Source: Syntrophobacter fumaroxidans MPOB
Lineage (GTDB): Bacteria; Desulfobacterota; Syntrophobacteria; Syntrophobacterales; Syntrophobacteraceae
Assembly: GCF_000014965.1 (NCBI RefSeq)
Contig: NC_008554.1
Location: forward strand, 2,530,001 to 2,594,000
DNA length: 64,000 nt
Direction: 5' to 3'
The notes beneath the pieces were generated by a model. It made no database searches. It had not been told where the DNA came from and saw only the letters and a list, made by a program, of their open reading frames with translations. This document shows positions 37,583-48,806 of the stretch, in pieces; position 1 is the first letter of the stretch, and each line of letters starts with the position of its first letter. Position numbers and translations under genes: made by a program.

Positions 37583-39220
37583 ATGAAAATCGATCTGGCA
37601 GCTAAGATAGCAATTGCAAATGTGCTGAAAGAGGGCCTCACTGATATTTTTCCCCAACCTTGTGAAACTGCCTTGCTCAAAAACCAGGAGTTTCAGAAAG
37701 CCATTAGGAGTGAAGTAGTTAAGACTATTTCCGGAGGCTCACTAGAATCGTTAAAGATGTTTCCTATTGAACATGTTCTTCTTCCTAAAACTGCGGCTTT
37801 TGACTTTAGACGATGTGCGTTGATACAACCTCTTGATACAATCAAGTATTTGACTCTTACAATTCTATTTGCAGAAGAAATTGAAAAATATCGTCCCTCC
37901 AAGGCGAGGAAAATCGTTTTTTCGTATCGATACAGTCCAAGTAAAGGATATCTTTTTGATCAGAAATATACAATTACATCGTTTACAAAGTACACACTAG
38001 AAAAGGCTAAACAGACAAAAACAAAAGTATTGGTTTCCTGTGACATTGCGAACTTCTATGATCGCCTTAATTTGCATCGTCTCGAATCAATTCTCATTTC
38101 TCTGGCACTTGATAAAAACCAAGTACGATTGCTCAACGAACTGCTCCTTTTCTGGGCGAACAGGGATTCGTATGGACTTCCTGTGGGTTCCAATGCAAGC
38201 CGAATTCTGGCAGAGGCATCACTTTTGGAGGTTGACAACTTCCTGCTTTCGATTGGAGTAAGCTTTTGCCGATTTGTGGATGATTATAGGATTTTTGCTC
38301 CAGATGCGCATACTGCACATCACTGGCTCACACAGCTAATAGAGAGATTGTGGCTGGAAGGCCTCACAATCAACAAAAGCAAGACGAAGATTGAGGATGT
38401 ATCTGATTGGAAGAAGGAAGATAGGAAGAGCAGCGCAGCTGCGGAGGCGAAAACTGGTGAGAAGTCAAACCCACTGGAGGAGAAGGAATCGGAAGAAAAG
38501 CACCCTTTTCGCATAATTGCGGGGTATGGTGGCACGATCCCCACAAGATTTCGGAAACCAACTGCCGCTGAAAGAGAGAAACTCAGTGAAATTGATGCTG
38601 AGACACTATTAAACAAAATAAAGTCTTCGAAACTTGTGGCTTCTGAAGATATTCATACATTTGTACGCGCTGTACTATATGGCAAAAAAACGAAATTGTT
38701 TGCTGTTATCCCTCAAGTTCTTGATAAGTTTCCTCAATTCACGCCCTATGTCATCGACTTATTGATCAAACATAAAGATGAAATCTCCGAGAATATTAGA
38801 ACATCGATTAGAGATGCTTTTTCTTCTAAGTTGACCAAAGAAAAGTACCTTCCTGAGTACCTGGCAATTGCTTATATTCGAATTCTTGGTGCTGATGGCT
38901 TTCAGGATGGCGATGCTCTCTTTGATCACTTTCGAGCTCTACGCCGAAACGCAGGAGCGTATATAGGCCGTGCACTGCTCGATGCTTTGGAAAATGTTGT
39001 TTCTCGGGGACAGGTTCTAGAGATACGTCGCTATTTTGTCCGAGCAGACTCATGGGAAAAACGCCAGATTGTTCGAATTATTGATAGGCACTTGCATGAA
39101 GATGAAAAACGTCCCTGGCTGAAAAACATAAAAGTTCAGGAAGCATCAGATCACTTTTTGGTGGAGTCAATTAATTCGACTATCAAGCATCGAAAGAAGA
39201 AAAGAAAGAAATCTCCATGA
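37583..39220 (+). CDS. Stand-alone reverse transcriptase, Abi/unknown-group (DRT-like)
   Basis: The 545-residue protein has RT motifs in order: motif A SCDIANFYDRL (about 152-162), motif B GLPVGSNASRILAEASL (198-214), motif C RFVDDYRIF (230-238, FVDD in place of the usual YxDD) and motif D LTINKSKTKIED (261-272). Before motif A is a 150-residue N-terminal extension. After the RT core comes a Lys/Glu-rich linker (about 275-310) and an alpha-helical C-terminal half (about 330-530). There is no maturase, HNH or integrase domain. The G(L/I)P(V/I)GxxxSxxxAE form of motif B and the helical C terminus suit the Abi/UG reverse transcriptases, many of which are phage-defence proteins. Codon use is AT-rich, unlike its neighbours, so it was probably acquired by transfer. 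No Shine-Dalgarno site is seen before the ATG. Confidence 0.85.
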   Translation: MKIDLAAKIAIANVLKEGLTDIFPQPCETALLKNQEFQKAIRSEVVKTISGGSLESLKMFPIEHVLLPKTAAFDFRRCALIQPLDTIKYLTLTILFAEEIEKYRPSKARKIVFSYRYSPSKGYLFDQKYTITSFTKYTLEKAKQTKTKVLVSCDIANFYDRLNLHRLESILISLALDKNQVRLLNELLLFWANRDSYGLPVGSNASRILAEASLLEVDNFLLSIGVSFCRFVDDYRIFAPDAHTAHHWLTQLIERLWLEGLTINKSKTKIEDVSDWKKEDRKSSAAAEAKTGEKSNPLEEKESEEKHPFRIIAGYGGTIPTRFRKPTAAEREKLSEIDAETLLNKIKSSKLVASEDIHTFVRAVLYGKKTKLFAVIPQVLDKFPQFTPYVIDLLIKHKDEISENIRTSIRDAFSSKLTKEKYLPEYLAIAYIRILGADGFQDGDALFDHFRALRRNAGAYIGRALLDALENVVSRGQVLEIRRYFVRADSWEKRQIVRIIDRHLHEDEKRPWLKNIKVQEASDHFLVESINSTIKHRKKKRKKSP

Positions 39221-39341
39221 AAGTGGATTTGTTATTCTGCACATGGATCGGAGGGAAAGGTGAGCCGATTATGTGCAGCGCGAAGTTGAAAAAGGGGAAA
39301 GTCCACCCAGTCCGCCTGTATGGCGTTGCGAGTGGATTACG

Positions 39342-39363
39342 GGGTCAAACATACACTCTTCAC
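39342..39363 (+). repeat. Repeat C, copy 3, in the gap after the RT gene
   Basis: It differs from the copies at 33751 and 33957 at two of 22 positions. Right after it CACTTT and AAAGTG (about 39361-39378) can form a short stem. The surrounding gap (39221-39774) changes back to GC-rich sequence at about 39,420 and holds no supported gene. The copy therefore lies close to the right edge of the AT-rich island. Confidence 0.7.
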
Positions 39364-39774
39364 TTTCCACAAAAGTGTGAAAAACTTGATTCTTTTTGCG
39401 TTGAACATTCCAAAGACCCCTTGTGTCTGCCGGCGCGAATGAAAGATGTGACTGCCGCATTTTCCAGGACTTCGGCCACGTTCCAATGGGCATGGAACAG
39501 GGACTTCACCGGCATGAACCTCTTCCTGGCGAACCGAAGTCGCCGCCGCATGTCTTCGGTTCCACGCCCTTCGATGTCCGTCTGTCTCCGTTCCCTCGGG
39601 CCGAATGCCGCAAGCCGAATCGGAGGAGCGCCCCCTGCGTTCCCGCCTCAACGCCGCCACTGCGATCCCGGGCGGCGGCACCATCGGAGTGCCCCCTGCG
39701 CGCCCGGACCCGAGAGGCCGAAAGACGAGACCCCGTCATCCCCGGGAGAACCCGCTACAGGGAGAACCCGCGCC

Positions 39775-40710
39775 TCAGATTGAGCTCAGTATGACCAGGA
39801 TAAACATCGCGACGGGATAGGTGCTCGCGCGGTTGAACAGGGCCGCCGCGCAGGCCGAGGTGCGTTCGCGGCGGAGCCGAAGGGAGGGCACGAGCAGCAG
39901 CATCGTTCCGCACAGCACGGCTCCGGGCATGTAGAGGAAATTGAGCGCGGCCGGAGTCGCCCAGTAGAGCACCAGGCTCAGGATCACCGCGGCGGTCAGC
40001 GACGTGAGTATCACCAGGGCAGACTTCTCCCTTCCGAATTCCACAGGGACGGTTTGAGCCCTGAGGTTGCGATCCTCGTCAAGGTCGCTCCAGTCGTTGG
40101 GCACGTTCTGGCCGCCGATTTCCCAGCAGAAAAGCCACAGGAACAGGCACACCAGGAAAACCGGCGGCGGGTCGGGGGACACGGCGAACACCGCCGCCAT
40201 GCCTCCGGCGGTCTTCACGACGCCGCTCACCAGGACCCGCAGGTAGCTCACCTTGAGCATCATGCAGTAGATCGCCTCGGCCACGCAGCCGAAGATGAAG
40301 ATGGCCGCGCATACCGGGTTCAACGCATAGGCGCCGAGCAGGGCGATCCCGCCCCACGCGGCCGTCCAGAGGATGCCGTCCCTGAGGCTGATCAACCCCT
40401 GTGCGAGCGGATGACGGGCGTAGACCGCATCGATATCCCGCTCCAGGCAGGGCAGCCCGCACTCGCGGATTTTCTGCCGGTCCACCCTGTAGTCCACCAC
40501 GTCGTTCAATGCGTAGACGGCCGTGTACCCGGCAAAAGCGGTCAGCAGGCCAAGCGCCGCAACGCCCAGCGGAGGGGCCGCCCCCAGGCACAGCATCGCG
40601 CACAAGGCGGGAGTCGCCATGTCCAGGACCCCGTGGGGGGTTCGGGAGAGCGCCATGAAAAGCCGGAGTCGCGAAATCGCCGGCGTGTTCACGATCGAAC
40701 CGTTGCCCAA
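39775..40710 (-). CDS. UbiA-family prenyltransferase
   Basis: The 311-residue integral membrane protein has about eight to nine hydrophobic helices and the two Asp-rich motifs of the family, NDVVDYRVDR (about 69-78) and NDWSDLDEDR (about 206-215). These bind the prenyl diphosphate and Mg. The acceptor could be a quinone precursor, haem or another aromatic. The start is TTG at 40710 with GGAGG six bases upstream. It is the last gene of the TCA block, 54 bases after fumC; a link to the quinone used with SdhAB is plausible but not shown. Confidence 0.87.
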   Translation of the reverse strand: MGNGSIVNTPAISRLRLFMALSRTPHGVLDMATPALCAMLCLGAAPPLGVAALGLLTAFAGYTAVYALNDVVDYRVDRQKIRECGLPCLERDIDAVYARHPLAQGLISLRDGILWTAAWGGIALLGAYALNPVCAAIFIFGCVAEAIYCMMLKVSYLRVLVSGVVKTAGGMAAVFAVSPDPPPVFLVCLFLWLFCWEIGGQNVPNDWSDLDEDRNLRAQTVPVEFGREKSALVILTSLTAAVILSLVLYWATPAALNFLYMPGAVLCGTMLLLVPSLRLRRERTSACAAALFNRASTYPVAMFILVILSSI

Positions 40711-40764
40711 GACATCCTCCTGCAGGTTGAAAACGATCCGGCGCCCGGTCCGGCCGGATTCCCG

Positions 40765-42144
<1,380 letters not shown>

Positions 42145-42381
42145 TCCCGTCTCTCCCGCGGCGCTCCCGCCGGCCGCTCCCCGGCCGCGACACAACGCCC
42201 GCCACCGGTTCTCCCTGCCGGGCGGAACCGGCCCCTCATTTCCGTTTCGCGTCGAAAGGAGTCCCGGCCCGGCGGGTCGGACCGAAAGACTCATCGGGCT
42301 CCCGGGGCGACCCCATGATCGCAAGCCGCATGGAAGCCCCCTCCTGGAGGAGCGTCAACCCCCGGCCCCTCCCGCCGGACT

Positions 42382-43095
42382 CTACCCCGTGCGGCCCGGA
42401 AGGGCCTTCTGAATCTCCCGTTTCAGAAAGTTGATGGACTTGGTCACGGGAATCCCCTTGGGGCACACGCGCGTGCATTCGAAGAAGTTCACGCAGGACC
42501 ACGCGCCGTCATGGAAATCGATCTGCTTGAGTCGCTCCGCGTATCGATCGTCTCTGGTGTCGAAGATGAAGCGGTACGCCCACACCAGCGCGGCCGGCCC
42601 GACATATTTCTCGTTCTGGATCATCACCGGGCACGACCCCGTGCAGCAGGCGCACAGAATGCACCGGATGACGTCGTCGACCTTCTTTCGGTCTTCGGGA
42701 CTCTGCTGCCTCTCCGCCTCGGGCGGGGCCGAATCCGAAACCAGGTAAGGGCGGATCAGCCGTATGCCGTCAAGGAAATGCTCCATGTCCACGACCAGGT
42801 CCTTGAGCACCTTGAAAAAGGGGAGCGGCTCCAGGACAACCTCCAGCCCCTCGTACTCCCTGACCAGCTTCTGGCAGGCCAGACCGCAGACGCCGTTGAT
42901 GCGCATGCCGTCGGAGCCGCACACTCCGTGTCCGCACGACATGCGATAGGCCAGGGTCCCGTCCTGTTCCCACTTGATCCGGTTCAGACAGTCCAGGATG
43001 CGTTCCTGGGGTTCGGCGACAACCGTGTAGTTCCGGTAGTACGGTTCCTCGTCCGTTTCGGGATCGAACCGGAAAATCTTGAATCGCATTTCCAT
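42382..43095 (-). CDS. sdhB: Succinate dehydrogenase/fumarate reductase iron-sulfur subunit
   Basis: The 237-residue protein carries electrons between the flavin and quinone. The 2Fe-2S motif is CGHGVCGSDG with later CGLAC, the 4Fe-4S motif is CILCACCTGSCP and the 3Fe-4S set is CVNFFECTRVCPKGI. The gene starts one base after the sdhA stop. The membrane-anchor subunit that would hold it is not encoded in this cluster. Confidence 0.95.
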   Translation of the reverse strand: MEMRFKIFRFDPETDEEPYYRNYTVVAEPQERILDCLNRIKWEQDGTLAYRMSCGHGVCGSDGMRINGVCGLACQKLVREYEGLEVVLEPLPFFKVLKDLVVDMEHFLDGIRLIRPYLVSDSAPPEAERQQSPEDRKKVDDVIRCILCACCTGSCPVMIQNEKYVGPAALVWAYRFIFDTRDDRYAERLKQIDFHDGAWSCVNFFECTRVCPKGIPVTKSINFLKREIQKALPGRTG

Positions 43096-43096
43096 T

Positions 43097-44821
43097 TCAG
43101 TACGCCCTCGGCTTCGGTTCGAATCGGGTTATGGTAACGGGTTTGTAGGACACCTCGGGACCGTTGGCGGTTTTGAGCACGAGGGTGTGCTTGAGCCATC
43201 GGGCATCGTCGCGTTCCGGGTAATCCTCCCGGCTGTGCGCTCCCCGGCTTTCCCGGCGCGCGAGCGCGCAAACCGCGATCGCTTCGGCGATGTCCAGCAG
43301 CCCTTCCAGCTCGAGGGCCTCCAGCAGGTCGCTGTTGAAGCGCTTACCCTGGTTGTCGATACCGATCCCGGCATATTCCTCTCGAAGCGACCGGATCAGG
43401 GAAAGCCCTTCGGCAAGGCTCCCTTCGTCGCGAAAGACCGAGCAGTGGGCGGTCATGGCCTGCTGCATGGCACCGCGCAGCCTGGCGACCTTCCCGCCGC
43501 CCGGGGAACGGCCGAGAAGCCCTTCGATCCCGGCCCGCACCTTCCGCTCGGGACTGTCGGGCGGATCGATCCAGGGGAGCTCGCGGACGTTTTCGGCCAT
43601 CGCGATGCCGGCCCTCCTGCCGAACACCACGAGATCCAGCAGCGAATTGCAGCCGAGGCGGTTGGCGCCGTGCAGGGAGATGCAGGAGCATTCGCCGGCC
43701 GCATACAGGCCGGGAACGATCCGTTCGCCGGCGCCCAGGACCCGCCCGTCGACGGTGACCGGGATTCCGCCCATCATGTAGTGGCAGGTGGGCTGCGTGG
43801 GAACAAGGTCTTTTGCGGGATCGAGGCCGAGGTAGATCTTGATGAAGGAACTGATGTCGGAGAGCTTCTCCTTGAGCTTCGACTCCCCCAGGTGCGTCAG
43901 ATCGAGGTGCACGTAGTCCCGGCCGTCGATTCCCCTCCCTTCCCGAATCTCCGTGAAGATGGCCCGCGACACCATGTCGCGCGGAGCGAGATCCTTGATG
44001 GTCGGCGCGTAGCGTTCCATGAAACGCTCGCCGGCGGCATTCCGGAGCACTCCCCCTTCCCCGCGGGCGGCCTCGCTGATGAGCACCCCGAGGCCGTAGA
44101 GTCCCGTCGGATGGAACTGCACGAATTCCATGTCTTCCAGGAGGATTCCATTTCGGTATGCGCACGCGACGCCGTCGCCCGTGCTCGCGAAAGCGTTCGA
44201 GGTGGTCTTGTAGACTTTGCCGAAACCGCCCGTGGCCAGCAGCAAGATCCTGCAGTGAAAGAAATGCACTTCCCCGGTGGCGATCTCCAGGGCGATCAAC
44301 CCGACGGCCGCGCCGTCCTTCATGACCAGGTCCAGCATCTGGAATTCCGGGTAGATCCGGATTCCCTTGCGCACGGCCTCGAAGTACAGGGTATCCATCA
44401 TCACCCTGCCGCTGCGGTCCGCCGCGTAGCAGGCCCGTTTCACCGCGGCCTGCCCGAAATCCCGGGTGTGGCCGCCGAAGGCGCGCTGCGCGATCTTGCC
44501 TTCGGCGGTGCGGTTGAAGGGAACCCCCATGTGTTCCAGTTCGTACACCGCCCTGGGAGCGTCTTTGGCCAGTATCTCGGCCACGTGCTGGTCGGTCAGG
44601 TAGTCGCCCCCCTTGACCGTGTCGTACATGTGCCACTCCCAGGAATCCGGCTCCTCGTTGCCCAGCGCGGCGGCAATGCCTCCCTGGGCCGCCCCGGAAT
44701 GGGAGCGTGTGGGATAGACCTTGCTGATCAGGGCGACGTCCGCGTTCCCGGCCACCTCGATGGCGGCTCGAAGTCCGGCCAGGCCGGCTCCGACGATGAC
44801 GACGTCGTGTTTGAAATGCAT
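43097..44821 (-). CDS. sdhA: Succinate dehydrogenase/fumarate reductase flavoprotein subunit
   Basis: The 574-residue flavoprotein oxidises succinate or reduces fumarate. It has the FAD-binding [16 protein letters not shown], the covalent-FAD histidine in [11 protein letters not shown], and active-site regions [20 protein letters not shown] and [13 protein letters not shown]. In syntrophic anaerobes this step is often driven in the succinate-oxidising direction by reverse electron transport. Together with acn, gltA and fumC the position favours an oxidative TCA role. Direction cannot be decided from sequence. Confidence 0.95.
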   Translation of the reverse strand: MHFKHDVVIVGAGLAGLRAAIEVAGNADVALISKVYPTRSHSGAAQGGIAAALGNEEPDSWEWHMYDTVKGGDYLTDQHVAEILAKDAPRAVYELEHMGVPFNRTAEGKIAQRAFGGHTRDFGQAAVKRACYAADRSGRVMMDTLYFEAVRKGIRIYPEFQMLDLVMKDGAAVGLIALEIATGEVHFFHCRILLLATGGFGKVYKTTSNAFASTGDGVACAYRNGILLEDMEFVQFHPTGLYGLGVLISEAARGEGGVLRNAAGERFMERYAPTIKDLAPRDMVSRAIFTEIREGRGIDGRDYVHLDLTHLGESKLKEKLSDISSFIKIYLGLDPAKDLVPTQPTCHYMMGGIPVTVDGRVLGAGERIVPGLYAAGECSCISLHGANRLGCNSLLDLVVFGRRAGIAMAENVRELPWIDPPDSPERKVRAGIEGLLGRSPGGGKVARLRGAMQQAMTAHCSVFRDEGSLAEGLSLIRSLREEYAGIGIDNQGKRFNSDLLEALELEGLLDIAEAIAVCALARRESRGAHSREDYPERDDARWLKHTLVLKTANGPEVSYKPVTITRFEPKPRAY

Positions 44822-44921
44822 GGCGTTTCTCCTCTCGGGAACCCGGCCGCCCGCCTCAACCGGCTGGGGTCGAACGATGCCGCCTCAAGGCGCCGGCGCC
44901 TTACCGAACATCCCCCGACGC

Positions 44922-46115
44922 TCACTCGCGGGCGTCCACGGGTTGGTACACGCACCCGAGGGCGCCGCAGTAATGACCGACATACTCGGCCTTCGGGCGG
45001 TACAGGGCAGGCTTATCCTGGGCTTCGGCGAATTTCTCCTCGATGACGTGGGAGCACCAGCCCGAGATTCTCGAGATTGCAAAGACGGGAGTCATGATGT
45101 CCACGGGGATTCCCATCATGGAGTAGACCGAACCGCTGTAAAAATCGACGTTGGACTTGATGTTGTCCTTGCCTTTTTTTTCGAATTCCTTCAAGGCCTC
45201 CTGCTCGATCCGGGTGAGCAGCCGGTACCAGTCTTCGTGGCCGGTTCTAACGCCCAGCCGCAGGGACATTTCCTTGAGGATCTTCGAACGGGGATCGAAG
45301 GTCTTGTAAACCGCGTGCCCCATTCCCATGATCTTCTCGCCCCGTTCCATCCGCATTCTCACCCAGTCGCCGACCTCATCCTCGGATTTCACTTCCTTTT
45401 GTACCTCGAAGAGCATTTTCATGACCCGGGCATTGGCGCCGCCGTGCAGGCTGCCCGAAAGCGCGCCGACCCCGGCGCTCACCCCGGCGTACATGTGGGC
45501 CTGGGTGGAGACCACTTCCCGGCAGGCAAAGGTCGAGGCGTTGAAAGTGTGGTCGGCGTGGAGCACGAGGCACACGTCCAGGTCGCGGGCGATTTGGTCG
45601 TCGGGTTTATTCCCGGTGAGCTGCCATAGAAAGTTCGCCGCGTGCGGCAGGCCCTCGTCCGGGGGAAGAGGCTCCAGGCCGTTCCTGATACGGTTCCAGG
45701 CCGCGACCACGGCGGGAACCCTCGCGATCAGCCGAACCGCTTTGCGCAGGTTCGCCTCCCGGGTTTCCACCATCAATTCGGGATCGGCGACTCCCAGAAA
45801 CGGCACCACCCCCTGGAGCACATCCATGGGATCCGCTTCCCGGGGAATACGCCGCATGCTGTCGATGACAAATTCGGGGACGGTTCGCGCCGCGTCGACC
45901 TCGGCGGTGAACTCCCGCAGTTCCTCGGCGGACGGCAGCACGCCGTTGAGCAGCAGGTACGCCGTTTCCATGAAGGACGATCGTTCGGCGAGCTCCTCGA
46001 TGCGAAACCCCCGGTAAATGAGAATGCCGTTTTCGCCGTCTATGTAACTGATCTTGGTGTCCGCTACGGTCACACCCCGCAAGCCGATGTTCTTTACACG
46101 AACTTCACCGTTCAT
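44922..46115 (-). CDS. gltA: Citrate synthase (short, type II-like)
   Basis: The 397-residue enzyme condenses acetyl-CoA and oxaloacetate. It has LHADHTFNASTFACREV, the catalytic His regions LSGSLHGGANARVM and GMGHAVYKTFDPR, and the aspartate in NVDFYSGSVYSMMG. It is a Si-type enzyme; many deltaproteobacteria use an Re-type instead. The ATG at 46115 has GGAGGAG five bases upstream and was preferred over the ATG/GTG seven codons earlier. Confidence 0.94.
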   Translation of the reverse strand: MNGEVRVKNIGLRGVTVADTKISYIDGENGILIYRGFRIEELAERSSFMETAYLLLNGVLPSAEELREFTAEVDAARTVPEFVIDSMRRIPREADPMDVLQGVVPFLGVADPELMVETREANLRKAVRLIARVPAVVAAWNRIRNGLEPLPPDEGLPHAANFLWQLTGNKPDDQIARDLDVCLVLHADHTFNASTFACREVVSTQAHMYAGVSAGVGALSGSLHGGANARVMKMLFEVQKEVKSEDEVGDWVRMRMERGEKIMGMGHAVYKTFDPRSKILKEMSLRLGVRTGHEDWYRLLTRIEQEALKEFEKKGKDNIKSNVDFYSGSVYSMMGIPVDIMTPVFAISRISGWCSHVIEEKFAEAQDKPALYRPKAEYVGHYCGALGCVYQPVDARE

Positions 46116-46258
46116 CGTCTCCTCCAGCCCGACCATAACGACGAGTCAACAGAAAGGAACCCTCGCCGACTTCAATTCAACGCCGGTCGACACACGGTCC
46201 GCCGGTCTGCGGATCATCCACATCCCCGGGGGGCGGACCGCCAACGACGGGCCGCGGT

Positions 46259-48196
46259 CTATAACAGCAGTCCCTGCTTCACGAAATTGAGCGCCCCGCC
46301 TGCCAGCAGCAGCCTGCGCTGCCTCGCCGAAACCTTCAGCAGGGTCACGATGCTTCTTCCGTTCACTTCCAGCGGGATCTCTTCGTCCCCGTTCTCCACA
46401 TGCCGCCTGACTTCCCGAAAGACCACCCTGTCCCCCTTGGACAGGACGTCATAGTCCCCGGGGTTCCTGAAGACGAGAGGAATGACCCCGAAATTGCACA
46501 GATTCGACATGTGGATGCGGGCAAAACCCTTGGCGATCTTGACGCGAACTCCGAGGTAGCGCGGCGCGAGAGCCGCATGCTCGCGGCTCGAACCCTGGCC
46601 GTAATTCTCGCCTCCGACGACGACCAGGTCCCCCTTTCCCCGGCACTCTTTGTGGAAGTCCGGATCGATCTGCGAAAAGACGAACTCGCTGATCGCATAG
46701 ATGTTGGATCTCAACGGCAGCACCTTATTGCCGGCTGGCATGATGGTGTCCGTGGAAATATTGTCACCGACCTTGAGGATCACCTCGGCTTCCAGCGTCT
46801 CCGGCAGCGGTCCCATCTCGGGGAGCGGCTTGATGTTCGGACCTCGCAGCACCTCCGTCCGCGACAGCTCTTCGGACGGATGGATGATGGATGAGGCGTC
46901 GACCAGGTACTTTTCCGGATCCCGGATGCGCGGATACGCTATTTCAGCCGCCAGATCCCTGGGATCGGTGATGACTCCCTTCAACGCCGCGGCGGCCACC
47001 GTTTCGGGCGAGCAGAGGTAGACCTGGTCGTCCTTGGTGCCGGAGCGGCCGGGAAAATTCCGGGGCATGGTCCTCAGACTGACCTCACCGGTTCCCGGGG
47101 CCTGCCCCATGCCGATGCATCCGAGACATCCCGGTTCGTGGATCCGCGCCCCGGCTTTGAGCAGAGCGATCAGGCCGCCGCGAGCGGCCACGTTTTCGAG
47201 CACCTGACGGCTGCCCGGATTCACATGAAACGATACGCGAGGGTGGGCTTTCCGGCCTTCAACGGTTTTCGCCACCGCCATCAGGTCTCTGAACGACGAG
47301 TTCACGCTGCTGCCGACGATGACCTGATCGACCTTGAGACCCGCGACCTCGCGCACGGCGACGACGTTGCCGGGCGAAGACGGACGGGCGATCAACGGTT
47401 CGAGGGCCGATAGGTCGATTTCCGCATACTCGTCGTATTCCGCGCCCTCGTCACCGTGCAGGGACACCCAGTCGCTCTCCCGGCCCTGGGCCGCCATGTA
47501 AATCCGGGTGTTCTCATCGGATGGAAAGAGCGTGGTTGTCGCACCGAGCTCGGTCCCCATGTTGCCGATGGTCTCCCGGTCGGTGGCGGAAAGGCTCTCC
47601 ACCCCGGGGCCGTAATATTCGACGATCTTGCCGACGCAATTCTTCACCCCGTAGCGCCGAAGCATTTCGAGGATCACGTCCTTTGCGCTCACCCAGTCGG
47701 GGAGGCGCCCCGTCAGCTTCACGCCCAGCACCCTGGGGCAGGGAAGATGATATGGGTATCCGGCCATGGCGAGGGCCACGTCCAACCCCCCGGCCCCGAT
47801 GCCGAGCATCGAAATGCCGGCGGCGCCCGGCGTATGGCTGTCCGCTCCCAGCAGGGTCTTGCCCGGAACGCCGAAACGCTCCATGTGAACCTGATGGGAC
47901 ACCCCGTTTCCGGCGGGGCTGAAATGAATGCCGTACCGAGCCGACGCGGTCTGCAGGAACCGGTGATCGTCGGCGTTCTTGTGATCGGTCTGGAGTAGGT
48001 TGTGGTCCACGTACTGGACGGCCAGTTGAGCCTTTATCCGATCGAGCCCGAGGGCCTCGAATTCCAGCATGGCCATGGTGCCCGTGGCATCCTGCAGCAG
48101 CACGTGGTCTATGGTGATCGCTATTTCCTCACCGGGCGTCAAACGGCCTTCCACCAGATGCGCCTCGAGGATCTTCCGGGTCAGGTTCTTGGCCAC
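46259..48196 (-). CDS. acn: Aconitate hydratase, short (Aquifex-type) with a Ser at the first cluster-ligand position
   Basis: The 645-residue aconitase-superfamily enzyme has GADSHTPGAAGISMLGIGAG and the two-Cys cluster motif HEPGCLGCIGMGQAPG. The C-terminal swivel domain contains VVVGGENYGQGSSREHAA. In typical aconitases a third Fe-S ligand lies in GSCTN; here that motif reads VGSSVNSSFRDL with Ser297, encoded by AGC. Such a change is seen in some short, putative aconitases, so I keep the assignment because of the TCA context, with reduced certainty on activity. It is the first gene of the block. Confidence 0.85.
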   Translation of the reverse strand: MAKNLTRKILEAHLVEGRLTPGEEIAITIDHVLLQDATGTMAMLEFEALGLDRIKAQLAVQYVDHNLLQTDHKNADDHRFLQTASARYGIHFSPAGNGVSHQVHMERFGVPGKTLLGADSHTPGAAGISMLGIGAGGLDVALAMAGYPYHLPCPRVLGVKLTGRLPDWVSAKDVILEMLRRYGVKNCVGKIVEYYGPGVESLSATDRETIGNMGTELGATTTLFPSDENTRIYMAAQGRESDWVSLHGDEGAEYDEYAEIDLSALEPLIARPSSPGNVVAVREVAGLKVDQVIVGSSVNSSFRDLMAVAKTVEGRKAHPRVSFHVNPGSRQVLENVAARGGLIALLKAGARIHEPGCLGCIGMGQAPGTGEVSLRTMPRNFPGRSGTKDDQVYLCSPETVAAAALKGVITDPRDLAAEIAYPRIRDPEKYLVDASSIIHPSEELSRTEVLRGPNIKPLPEMGPLPETLEAEVILKVGDNISTDTIMPAGNKVLPLRSNIYAISEFVFSQIDPDFHKECRGKGDLVVVGGENYGQGSSREHAALAPRYLGVRVKIAKGFARIHMSNLCNFGVIPLVFRNPGDYDVLSKGDRVVFREVRRHVENGDEEIPLEVNGRSIVTLLKVSARQRRLLLAGGALNFVKQGLLL

Positions 48197-48806
48197 TCTT
48201 CTCTCCTTGGAACACCATCGGGTTTCACGTCATCGAACTCAGGTTTTCGTCGCGGCTCCTCCCTCACGGCACCACCCCCGTCCCCAACGGGGAGCATGCA
48301 TCCCCGGCGCGAGCTTCCCCGCGAGACCGCATGGCCGACCGCCGCAGCCAAGCAAAACCTAATCTCCACGACGATTGTTGTCAATCAAACGGGGACGCCG
48401 AGCCCCCGCGCCGCGGGCGGGCCGGGAAAGGGGCCGATCCCGGCCGGAGACTGATCATGTACCGGATCGAGTGCCCGTTCATGCGATACGGCCCCGGCCC
48501 GGCACATTTTCATGCGGTATCGTGAATCGCAGGGTGGGCAGGATGGAACCGTGCCTACCCACCCTTCGTTTGCTCTTGACTCTTGAAGTTCTCACAAAAG
48601 GGCGGGCTGTGGGCCGGCCCGGCTCACGGCGGACGCCGGCAAATCGCGAGCACCCTTGGCCGATTCAACATTAGGAGGGAACAAGTATGGCCGGAGAACG
48701 GGTCTTACATCCCATTCCTCGGCCATCCGGACGGAAATTCCCGGCCCATTTCCCCCGCTCCAACCCGACCGAAGAGCGCCCGGGAAACGGCCAGGAAGAG
48801 ATTCCA
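48197..48806. other. Gap with palindromic repeat B, copy 3
   Basis: The stretch 48531-48564 starts AGGGTGGG and ends CCCACCCT; it is a less perfect version of palindrome B. The remaining bases hold GC-rich hairpins (e.g. CCCCGTCCCCAACGGGGAG near 48280) and no supported gene. Plus-strand frames here have no ribosome binding site except near 48675 (AGGAGG), whose frame is Pro/Arg-rich and crosses the HU gene. Confidence 0.45.

Noticed and set aside
36997-39220. Group II intron interpretation of the RT locus
   Set aside because: No maturase X domain or HNH motif in the protein, no recognisable domain V hairpin after the gene, and the GTGTGCG string near 37157 alone is not enough for an intron start.
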